Source of the DNA: CANKJK01 sp964400405
GTDB lineage: Bacteria > Acidobacteriota > Vicinamibacteria > Vicinamibacterales > UBA2999
Assembly: GCA_964400405.1 (NCBI GenBank)
Contig: CAYNUO010000037.1
Location: 1 to 27,657 of the forward strand
Length of the DNA stretch: 27,657 nucleotides
Direction: 5' to 3'
The translations under genes were made by a program, and so were the position numbers. Each line of letters opens with the position of its first letter. The stretch's first letter is position 1. The notes under the pieces are model-generated. The model had not been told where the DNA came from, did no database searches, and was given only the letters and a program-made list of their open reading frames with translations. Positions 15,438-22,928 of the stretch are shown piece by piece.

Positions 15438-16550
15438 ATGCAGGTCGGACTGATCGGATGGCGGGGGATGGTCGGCTCCGTCCTCGTGCAGCGCATGCGC
15501 GAGGAACGGGACTTCGACCTGATCGATCCCCTCTTCTTCTCAACCTCGCAGGCCGGCGCCGATGGCCCGGCGGTTGGTAAGCGTGTCGGTCCCGTGCTCG
15601 ACGCCAACGACGTGAAGGCCCTGACCCGGGCCGAGGTGCTCATCTCCTGCCAGGGCGGCGACTACACGAAGGCGGTCTACCCGAAACTGCGCGAGGCCGG
15701 CTGGAACGGCTACTGGATCGACGCCGCGTCGACGATGCGGATGAAGGACGACGCGATCATCGTGCTCGACCCGGTGAACCGCGACGTCATCGACCGCGCG
15801 ATCACCGGCGGCGTCAGGAACTTCATCGGCGGCAACTGCACGGTCAGCCTGATGCTGATGGCCATGACGGGGCTCTTCCGCGAGGGGCTCGTGGAGTGGG
15901 TCAGCGCGATGACGTACCAGTCCGCGTCGGGCGCGGGCGCGAAGAACATGCGCGAGCTCGTGGCGCAGATGGGCGTGACGCACGCCGCCGCGTCGGACCT
16001 GCTGAAGGATCCGGCCTCGGCGATCCTCGACATCGACCGGGCGGTGGCAGCCACGCTGCGCTCGCCGGAGTTCCCGACCGCGGCGTTCGGGTACCCGCTC
16101 GCGGGCAGCCTGCTGCCCTGGATCGCCGAGGACCTCGGCAACGGCCAGAGCAAGGAAGAGTGGAAGGCCATGGCCGAGGCCAACAAGATCCTCGGGCGGA
16201 CGGATGCCGCAATCCCGGTCGACGGGTTGTGCGTGCGCGTCGGCGCGATGCGGTGCCACAGCCAGGCGCTGACGGTGAAGCTGACGAAGGATCTGCCCGT
16301 CGCCGAAATCGAGCGGCTGCTGGCGGGCGCGCACGAATGGGTGACGGTGGTGCCGAACGAGAAGAACGCGTCGCTCGCGGCGCTGACGCCGGCGGCCGTC
16401 ACCGGGACGCTGCAGGTCCCGATCGGCCGCATCCGGAAGCTCCACTTCGGCCCGGAGTACATCTCGGCGTTCACGGTGGGCGACCAGCTCCTGTGGGGAG
16501 CGGCCGAGCCGCTCCGGCGCACGCTGCGCATCCTCCTCAACGCGGCCTGA
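15438..16550 (+). CDS. asd: Aspartate-semialdehyde dehydrogenase
   Basis: The 370-residue enzyme reduces aspartyl phosphate to aspartate semialdehyde with NADPH. It begins MQVGLIGWRGMVGSVLVQRM, the canonical N-terminus. The catalytic cysteine is C134 in GGNCTVSLML, matching E. coli C135, and the substrate/catalytic histidine is in MRCHSQALT. Length equals the proteobacterial-type enzyme (367-371). A GTG at 15417 would add seven residues, but homologous proteins start at the ATG. It is divergent from lysC, 27 bp away, which supplies its substrate, and is followed 13 bases later by a hydrolase gene. Confidence 0.97.
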   Translation: MQVGLIGWRGMVGSVLVQRMREERDFDLIDPLFFSTSQAGADGPAVGKRVGPVLDANDVKALTRAEVLISCQGGDYTKAVYPKLREAGWNGYWIDAASTMRMKDDAIIVLDPVNRDVIDRAITGGVRNFIGGNCTVSLMLMAMTGLFREGLVEWVSAMTYQSASGAGAKNMRELVAQMGVTHAAASDLLKDPASAILDIDRAVAATLRSPEFPTAAFGYPLAGSLLPWIAEDLGNGQSKEEWKAMAEANKILGRTDAAIPVDGLCVRVGAMRCHSQALTVKLTKDLPVAEIERLLAGAHEWVTVVPNEKNASLAALTPAAVTGTLQVPIGRIRKLHFGPEYISAFTVGDQLLWGAAEPLRRTLRILLNAA

Positions 16551-16563
16551 GGCCCCGCCCGCC

Positions 16564-17118
16564 GTGCCGGCCCCCGTTTCGCTCGCGGTACCGGCAGGCG
16601 GTGGCACGACCACGGCGCGGCTCTACACTGCCGAGGGTAAGCGCGCCGGCATCACGCTCGTGCTCGCCCACGGCGCCGGTGCGCCGCAGACCCACCCCTT
16701 CATGGTGCGCTTTGCGACGGGCCTCGCCGCGCGCGGCATCGACGTTGCGACCTTCAACTTCCTCTACACCGAGCTGAAGCGGAAGCTGCCGGATCGCATG
16801 CCCGCGCTCGAGGTCTGCTACCGCGCGGTCATCGCGGCAGCGCTGGCTCACCCGGCCTGGGTGGGCAACCGGCTGTTCATCGGAGGGAAGTCCATGGGTG
16901 GCCGGGTGGCCTCACACCTCGGGGCGGCACCGGGCGACCTCGAGGGCCGTCTGCACGGCCTCGTGCTGCTCGGGTATCCGCTGCACCCGCCGGGCAAGCC
17001 CGAGGCGCTGCGGGCCGCGCACCTCGCATCGATTGGGGTACCCGTGCTGGTCATCCAGGGTGAGCGCGACCCGTTCGGTTCGCCGCTCGAGCTCGCGCCC
17101 CACTTCGGCACGATCCCG
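16564..17118 (+). CDS. Alpha/beta hydrolase, KANL3/Tex30-like, truncated by assembly gap
   Basis: 185 residues are visible before the N run. The protein shows an alpha/beta-hydrolase fold: a VLAHGAGAPQTHPFM oxyanion segment, the nucleophile elbow GGKSMGGR with the catalytic serine, and the acid in VLVIQGERDPFG. The last roughly 30 residues, including the expected catalytic His, would lie in the gap, so the gene is probably intact in the genome. The KANL3/Tex30 assignment comes from the AHGAG and GKSMGGR motifs; substrate is unknown. It starts with GTG, 13 bases after asd, and may be co-transcribed. Confidence 0.8.
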
Positions 17119-17218
17119 NNNNNNNNNNNNNNNNNNNNNNNNNNNNNNNNNNNNNNNNNNNNNNNNNNNNNNNNNNNNNNNNNNNNNNNNNNNNNNNNNN
17201 NNNNNNNNNNNNNNNNNN
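17119..17218. other. Assembly gap (100 N)
   Basis: Exactly 100 N between the truncated hydrolase gene and the 3' side of the ankyrin gene. The missing sequence must contain at least the hydrolase C-terminus, about 90-120 bases by family length. Confidence 0.98.
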
Positions 17219-17228
17219 AGGGAGAGAG

Positions 17229-17256
17229 GGGCCGGCCATCGAGAGACAGCCGGCCC
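17229..17256 (-). terminator. Hairpin after the ankyrin gene
   Basis: GGGCCGGC (17229-17236), a 12-base loop and GCCGGCCC (17249-17256) form a perfect 8-bp stem starting seven bases after the ankyrin stop. On the minus strand it is followed by TCTCTCCCT, a pyrimidine-rich but not pure T tail. It is a plausible terminator for the DUF1592-DUF1552-ankyrin operon. Confidence 0.5.
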
Positions 17257-17262
17257 GAGGTG

Positions 17263-18894
17263 TTACTTGGCAGCGGGAGCCGCGGCCGCGACCGCAGGTG
17301 TTTCGCCGAGCTGGACCTGGAGGGCCGCGAGCGACTCTGCGTGCTCGTGCTGGAACGAGATGCCGCGCTTCTTCATCTCGGTGTAGAGATAGGGCGCGAC
17401 GTCAAGCAGCCGCTCGGCGCCAAGAAACAGCGGCTCGCCGTCCTTACCGAAGCCGAGCGCGATCGTGAGCGGCGACCAGACAAGACCAGCGGTACCGTAA
17501 GACTGCCCCACGAAGTTATTCCGCTGGATCGTCACGCTGAGATCGGCGCCGCGCTCCACGAGAAACCGCACGACAGCCAGCGAGCCGCGGCGCGCCGCTC
17601 CGAGGATCGCCGTATGCCCGCGCTTGTCGACGTAGTTGACGTCCTTGTCCGCCTCGTAGAGCAGTTTCACCGTCTCGAGTGCGTCTTCGTGCGTACCGGT
17701 GTCCTCGCCAGTGGCGTGCAGGGCCACGCCCGCCGCAACCATCAACGGGCGCATACCCTGATCATTTGTCAGCAACGGATCGGCACCTGCGGCGAGCAGC
17801 ACACGAACCAGCTGATGATCCACGCCCTTGGCGGCCAGCAGCAGGGGCGTCGCACCGATGCGATTGAGCTGCGTGCGATAGCCGTCAGCCCTCATGCCGT
17901 CCTTCGTCATGCGGGCGTTCACATTCGCACCTTTGGCGAGCAGCTTCTTGACCAGATCCAGGCTGCTGATCTGCCCGGTCTGCGTCGGGTGCGGCACGTG
18001 GCCCACGGTCAGGGACCGTGAACGGGCCACCTGGTGGAGCGCCGTCCAACCACCTTCCGCGGCATTCGGATCGGCGCCACGGTCGACCAGGTGACCGGCC
18101 AGCTCCCAGTGGGCGTTGATGACCGCGAGGATCACCATGTTGACGCCGTCCTGGAGCTTCTCGTTCGCAGAGGCACCCGAATCGAGCAGCAGATTCACGG
18201 CATCCAGGCTTCCGCCGCGCACGGCGAAGGCGAGGGGGGTGAAGCGAATCGGCTCCGCCTTTCCACTCCCGAAACCGCCGGTCAGCCGCTTGAAGTCCAC
18301 TTCGTTCGACTGTGCCTTGATGTTGGCGCCGCTCTCGATGAGCACCTTCATGGCTTCGACGTTGCCCGCAGCGGCCGCCCACATCAGGGCCGTCTGTTCA
18401 CGCCGTGGCTCGCGGGCATCGATCTTGGCGCCCGCGGAGAGCAACGCCTTGATGGCCGCGCCGGTTCCTGTGCGGGCGGCCGTCATCAGCACCGTCTCTC
18501 CGCCAGGGGTTGCTCCGTTCGGATCGGCGCCCGCTTTCAGCAGCCGCTCGATCATCGGCGCACTTCCGGCCGCGGCTGCCAGCGCCAGCGGCGTCACGCC
18601 GTAGCGATTGGCCGTCGTGGCCTTGGCACCAGCAGCCAGCAGGGCCTCGGCCACGCCGAGATCCCCCCGATTGGCGGCGTGATGCAGCGAGGTCGTTCCG
18701 TCGGCCTCGGCGGCATCGACGGCCGCGCCCTGCTTCAGCAGGGCACGGACCTTCTGGACGTCGCCCTGGCGGGCGGCCTGCAGCAGCGGCGTGACCTGCG
18801 CCCCGGCGAACGTCGAAACGGGCATGCCGAGGACCGTGGCGGCCACCACCGCGGTCCGGGCTGTGGCCAGCAGTGAGCTGATCGAGAATCGCAC
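17263..18894 (-). CDS. Exported ankyrin-repeat protein
   Basis: The 543-residue protein has a signal peptide (about 1-33, ending TFAGAQ) and then about 11-12 ankyrin repeats spanning roughly residues 36-500. Typical repeat openings are TPLLQAARQGDV, TSLHHAANRGDL, TPLALAAAAGS, TALMWAAAAGN, TPLAFAVRGGS, TALHQVARSRS and TAILGAARRGS, with GADPN- and GANVN-type turns. Repeat 8 is expanded. The tail ends in an Ala-rich stretch. Ankyrin arrays bind proteins, here presumably in the periplasm. Start GTG 18894 is chosen for AGGGG and the signal peptide; the open frame upstream lies inside the DUF1552 gene. It follows that gene by eight bases and is the last gene of the operon. Confidence 0.88.
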   Translation of the reverse strand: MRFSISSLLATARTAVVAATVLGMPVSTFAGAQVTPLLQAARQGDVQKVRALLKQGAAVDAAEADGTTSLHHAANRGDLGVAEALLAAGAKATTANRYGVTPLALAAAAGSAPMIERLLKAGADPNGATPGGETVLMTAARTGTGAAIKALLSAGAKIDAREPRREQTALMWAAAAGNVEAMKVLIESGANIKAQSNEVDFKRLTGGFGSGKAEPIRFTPLAFAVRGGSLDAVNLLLDSGASANEKLQDGVNMVILAVINAHWELAGHLVDRGADPNAAEGGWTALHQVARSRSLTVGHVPHPTQTGQISSLDLVKKLLAKGANVNARMTKDGMRADGYRTQLNRIGATPLLLAAKGVDHQLVRVLLAAGADPLLTNDQGMRPLMVAAGVALHATGEDTGTHEDALETVKLLYEADKDVNYVDKRGHTAILGAARRGSLAVVRFLVERGADLSVTIQRNNFVGQSYGTAGLVWSPLTIALGFGKDGEPLFLGAERLLDVAPYLYTEMKKRGISFQHEHAESLAALQVQLGETPAVAAAAPAAK

Positions 18895-18902
18895 GACGTC
18901 CC

Positions 18903-20240
18903 CTACAGACCCGCCAGAACGCCCGTGCTGTCGCCGACCTGCGCCACCGGGACACCGGCCTTCTCGAGCAGCGTCACGCCGAGGTTCATCGCCGGCGTAT
19001 CGAGGGCGTACGCCATGTGCCGGTTGCCCTTCAGTTTGCCGCTGCCCTTGCCGAGCAGGATGAGGGGCAGGTTGTGCGGGCTGTGGACATTGCCATCGCC
19101 GATGCCGCTGCCATACATCACCATGACGCGGTCCAGCAGCGAACCGTCGCCGTCCTGCGTCTTGGCAAGCTTGTCGGCGAACTTCGCCAGGTTCGACACG
19201 TGGTAGGTGTTGATCTTGGTGCGCTTCTGGGTCTTCTCCGGATCGCTGCCGTGGTGCGACATGTCGTGGTCGGCCTCGGGTACGCCGATCCACGGGTAGG
19301 TCTGCGAACTCTGCTCCCGGGCCATCTGGAACGACACGACGCGCGTGATGTCAGCCTGATAGGCGAGCAGCATCAGGTCGTACATCAATTCGGCGAACTC
19401 CGTGTGCCCTTCGGGAATGCCGATGGGGGCCGTGAGGTTCTCCGGGGTGGCCTCGGAGCGCTGTTCAGCACGCTGGATGCGGCGCTCGACCTCGCGCACC
19501 GCGTCCAGGTACTCGCTCACCATCTGCCGATCGGCGGGACCGAGCACCTTCTGGAGCCCGGCGATCTCCTGCCCGACCGCGTCGAGGAGGCTCTTGTCCT
19601 TCCGCATCTGCGCCTTGCGGGCGGCCGGGGTCTCACCGTCGCCGAAGAGGCGCTCGAACACCACGCGGGGGTTGTGCTCCATCGGCAGCGGCATGGTCGG
19701 CGTGCGCCACGAGAACGTGTTCACGTAGGCGCAGGAGTAGCCGTTGTCGCAGTTGCCGACGTTGAAGTTCGACTCGAGAGCAAGCTCCAGCGACCGCAGC
19801 GTCGTGTCTGCCCCCAGGGTGTCGGCGGCGTACTGATCGACCGTCTTGCCGGCCTGGACGTCGGCACCCTCGGTCCGCTTCGGACGCACGCCGTTGAGCC
19901 ACACGGACCCGCAACGCGTGTGCGGGCCGGTTGTCAGTCCGCGCGACTCGGCCTCGAGGTTGCTCAGGCCGCTGACGACCGTCAGATGCGAGCGATGCGC
20001 CTGAAGCGGCTGGAGGACGGTCTTCAGATCAAAGTCCGCCCCGGTCTTTTCCGGGATCCAGTTCCCGAGGACCTGGCCGTTCGGCACGTAGACGAATCCG
20101 AGACGGATGACCCCCGCGGCCGCAGTCTTGGCCAGCGCGGTGGAGGCCGGGACCATGGCGTCGAGCAGGGGCAGGGCCACCGTGGCACCCACGCCGCGCA
20201 GGAACGTCCGCCGTGGGAGGAACATCTTGCTGATCATCAT
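18903..20240 (-). CDS. Tat-exported DUF1552 protein
   Basis: The 445-residue protein begins with a twin-arginine signal (PRRTFLRGVGATVALPLLDAM, RR at about 10-11), so it is folded before export. The body matches DUF1552: RLGFVYVPNGQVLGNWIPEK, VVSGLSNLEA, GPHTRCGSVWLNG, PWIGVPEADHDMSHHG, RVMVMYGSGIGDGNVHSPHNLPLILLG. The His/Asp-rich DHDMSHHG and the GDGNVHSPHN segments suggest a metal site and recall the DUF1501/sulfatase-like partners of planctomycetal cytochrome clusters. Function is unknown. ATG 20240 is chosen for AGGAG eight bases upstream; a GTG at 20246 is too close. It starts five bases after the DUF1592 gene. Confidence 0.9.
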   Translation of the reverse strand: MMISKMFLPRRTFLRGVGATVALPLLDAMVPASTALAKTAAAGVIRLGFVYVPNGQVLGNWIPEKTGADFDLKTVLQPLQAHRSHLTVVSGLSNLEAESRGLTTGPHTRCGSVWLNGVRPKRTEGADVQAGKTVDQYAADTLGADTTLRSLELALESNFNVGNCDNGYSCAYVNTFSWRTPTMPLPMEHNPRVVFERLFGDGETPAARKAQMRKDKSLLDAVGQEIAGLQKVLGPADRQMVSEYLDAVREVERRIQRAEQRSEATPENLTAPIGIPEGHTEFAELMYDLMLLAYQADITRVVSFQMAREQSSQTYPWIGVPEADHDMSHHGSDPEKTQKRTKINTYHVSNLAKFADKLAKTQDGDGSLLDRVMVMYGSGIGDGNVHSPHNLPLILLGKGSGKLKGNRHMAYALDTPAMNLGVTLLEKAGVPVAQVGDSTGVLAGL

Positions 20241-20245
20241 GGTCA

Positions 20246-22717
20246 CTACTCCTGAGGTCCGACCTGCCGCATACGGAACGGCAGGCTGTTGACGATGCCC
20301 ATCACGATGGACGAGAAACGGAAGTCGGCCTTCTGCGCATCGCGAACGATGGCACGGATGGCGGGTTGATCATACGTCTCGATGCCGCGGCCCAGTGCGT
20401 ACACGAGGAGCTTCTCGGTCAGGGTGCTGGCGAAGCGATCCGGATGTGCCGCAAGCGCCTGGCGGAAGTCGCGCAGCCCGGTGAACTTGGTGCCATCGGG
20501 CAGCACGCCCGTCGTGTCAAGCGGCTTGAAGATCTCGTCACGATCGCGCCAGCGGCCGGTCGGATCGAAGTTCTCGAGCGCAAAGCCGGCCGGGTCGATC
20601 ATGGAGTGGCAGGCTCCGCACACGGGGTTGGCGCGATGCGCCGCCATCTTCTCGCGCATGGTCATGGACTGGCGCGCCCCGATCTGCTCCTCCTGCAGCG
20701 GCGGCACGTTGGCCGGCGGAGGGGGCGGCGGCGTCGCCAGCACGTTCTCGAGCACCCACTTGCCACGGAACACCGGCGAAGTACGGACGGCGTGGGAGGT
20801 CAGCGTGAGGATGCTCCCATGGCCGAGCAGACCGCGACGACGGTCGTCGGGATACTTCACCAGCCGGAACTCCGTGCCACCGACGTTGGGAATCCCGTAG
20901 TGGCGGGCCAGACGCTCGTTGAGGAACGTGTAGTCCGCCATGAGCATATCGATCACGCTGCGGTCCTTGCGCACAATGTACTCGACGAACTTCTCGGTTT
21001 CGGTCCTGAGCGCAAGCCGAAGTGTCTGGTCGAAGTCCGGAAAGAGCGCCTCGGAGGGCCGTAGTTGCTCGACGTGGCGCAGCTTCAGCCACTGGCTGAA
21101 GAAGTTGTCGACCAGCGCTGACGATCGCTGGTCGGCCAGCATGCGCAGCACCTGCTTCCGCAGCACCGCCGGTGTACTGAGCTGGCCGTTGGCAGCCGCC
21201 GTCAGCAGCGACTCGTCGGGCACGCTGCTCCACAGGAAGAAGGAGAGGCGCGACGCCAGTTCCATGTCGCTGATCCGGTAGTTGGTTCCAGGCTTCGCTG
21301 TCGCGGGTTGGCGCTCCAGCCGGAAGAGGAACTTGGTGCTGACGAGCATCCGGCGGATCGCCATCTCGATGCCGTCGTCGAAGGCGCCATCAGCGCGGCC
21401 CTGCTGGAAGAACGTCGTCAACTCATCAAGGTCGGCAGCCATGACGGGTCGCCGATAGGCGTACCGCGCGAGCTGGCCCAGGATACGGCGTGCGCAGGCC
21501 GCTTCGTCGGCCTTCGATACCGGCTGGCAGACGAAGATCTTCCGGCGGCTTGGCGTGTCGCCCGTCACTCCGAGGCTGCCATCTGCGCCGGTGGTGAACG
21601 GGCCCGCAATCTGGACCTTCTCCACGAAGGGCACGGCGATGTACTGAATGGCGGAGTAGTACCTGAACGGGCGTTCGAAGCGCTTCCGATAGCCGGCGCG
21701 GACGTACTCGACGCGGGCACTCTGGACGAAGGTGGCGCCGATGTCGTGCATACCGGCAGTAACCGGCACCCGGACGGTCCAGCGCTGGTTCTTGTCGGCG
21801 TCGCTCTCGTCTGTGGCTTCGTTGGGATTGCCAACATTGACCGCCTTCGGCTCCAGGATCCAGCTCTTCACCATCTCGCCGTCGACGAGAATCTGCAGCT
21901 CGTGCGGATCCGAGAAGCCGAGCGCGCCGTTGCACTCGAGGTCGACTTCCGTGGTGCAGTTCAGGGCGACTTTGATTTCGTAGTCGCCATTGCGCGGGAA
22001 GTTGTACTTGATGAGCGTGCCGCCACGGGTGCCGTACGGCAAGCCTTCGACGCGCTCGTACTGCGGCTGATCGACCGGCACCGGGAAGGTGGTGCTTGCC
22101 GGCACGTTGGGCGCGCCGCCCACCGCGGCGCGGCTGACGCGCATCGCCGCGGAGAGGTACCGCTCCATGTTCGACTGGTTCAGTTTCAGCACACCGGCCA
22201 TGTTGTCGAAGCCGTAGCTGGCGTCGTCGGCGGGCAGGAGCTGCGCGACGTCGATGTCGACGCCCAGCACGTCCCGCACGGCATTGCGGTACTCGGCCCG
22301 ATTCAGCCGATGCAGGGACTCGGTGCGACCGGGGTTCGGCGACGCGGCCGCAGCCTGATCGATGGTGGTTTCAAGGAAGCGTACGAGTCCCTCGTGGGAA
22401 GCGGCATCCGGCCGCGGACTGCCGGCGGGTGGCATCATCCTGGCGCTCAGCTTCCGGATGACGCGCTCCCACACCTCGGCATCCTTGGCCACCGTGTCGA
22501 AGTTCATACCGGCGAGCACGAGACCGCCCGCCTTCATCCGCGTGTTGTGGCACGTGATGCAGTACTTGTCGACAATGGCCTTCTGCGCCTCGGCCGACGC
22601 CGGCGCCGGCGTGGGCGCCTTCGACTGCCCCGCAGCCTGCACGGCATAGCCACTCAGAAGTCCCATGCCGGCCACCGATGCGGCCACGAGCAGCATGCCA
22701 ATCCGCCGTTTCATCAT
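20246..22717 (-). CDS. DUF1592/DUF1588/DUF1587/DUF1595/DUF1585 exported cytochrome-like protein
   Basis: The 823-residue protein has a signal peptide (about 1-29) and two c-type heme motifs: C53-I-T-C56-H57 near the N-terminus and C700-G-A-C703-H704 near the C-terminus. In between are segments typical of the planctomycete-type cytochrome family: LHRLNRAEYRNAVRDVLGVD (DUF1587), a carbohydrate-module-like beta region (about 245-370), YAYRRPV (DUF1595), the DUF1592 block MELASRLSFFLWSSVPDESL, and the DUF1588 block GLLGHGSILTLTSHAVRTSPVFRGKWV. DUF1585 lies at the end (TEKLLVYALGRGIETYDQ). Its biochemical role is unknown; electron transfer in the periplasm is inferred. GGGGAG lies five bases before ATG 22717; an in-frame upstream extension to 22825 lacks this. 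It is the first gene of the operon. Confidence 0.92.
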   Translation of the reverse strand: MMKRRIGMLLVAASVAGMGLLSGYAVQAAGQSKAPTPAPASAEAQKAIVDKYCITCHNTRMKAGGLVLAGMNFDTVAKDAEVWERVIRKLSARMMPPAGSPRPDAASHEGLVRFLETTIDQAAAASPNPGRTESLHRLNRAEYRNAVRDVLGVDIDVAQLLPADDASYGFDNMAGVLKLNQSNMERYLSAAMRVSRAAVGGAPNVPASTTFPVPVDQPQYERVEGLPYGTRGGTLIKYNFPRNGDYEIKVALNCTTEVDLECNGALGFSDPHELQILVDGEMVKSWILEPKAVNVGNPNEATDESDADKNQRWTVRVPVTAGMHDIGATFVQSARVEYVRAGYRKRFERPFRYYSAIQYIAVPFVEKVQIAGPFTTGADGSLGVTGDTPSRRKIFVCQPVSKADEAACARRILGQLARYAYRRPVMAADLDELTTFFQQGRADGAFDDGIEMAIRRMLVSTKFLFRLERQPATAKPGTNYRISDMELASRLSFFLWSSVPDESLLTAAANGQLSTPAVLRKQVLRMLADQRSSALVDNFFSQWLKLRHVEQLRPSEALFPDFDQTLRLALRTETEKFVEYIVRKDRSVIDMLMADYTFLNERLARHYGIPNVGGTEFRLVKYPDDRRRGLLGHGSILTLTSHAVRTSPVFRGKWVLENVLATPPPPPPANVPPLQEEQIGARQSMTMREKMAAHRANPVCGACHSMIDPAGFALENFDPTGRWRDRDEIFKPLDTTGVLPDGTKFTGLRDFRQALAAHPDRFASTLTEKLLVYALGRGIETYDQPAIRAIVRDAQKADFRFSSIVMGIVNSLPFRMRQVGPQE

Positions 22718-22928
22718 TCGAACTCCCCGTCTCGATACGCCACACTTCGTGCCGGCGAAGACCTTCATTTCAGGCTCCGGTCGCCTGCTCGCATGCGTGC
22801 TCAGAGGATAGCGATACCCCACCAAGCATTACATTCCGAACCCCCTGTAGACCTCGATACCTGATTTCACGTAGTGCTTTCGGCGCAGCGACTTACAGGT
22901 GATCCGGGGGCTGTATGCTTTCTGGTGC

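Noticed and set aside
16564..18021. Single long plus-strand frame crossing the second gap
   Set aside because: The part after the N run is antisense to the ankyrin gene; the hydrolase must end within the unsequenced gap.
18903..19293. N-terminal extension of the ankyrin frame
   Set aside because: The extension overlaps the DUF1552 gene out of frame and has shadow composition; the GTG at 18894 with AGGGG and a signal peptide is the better start.
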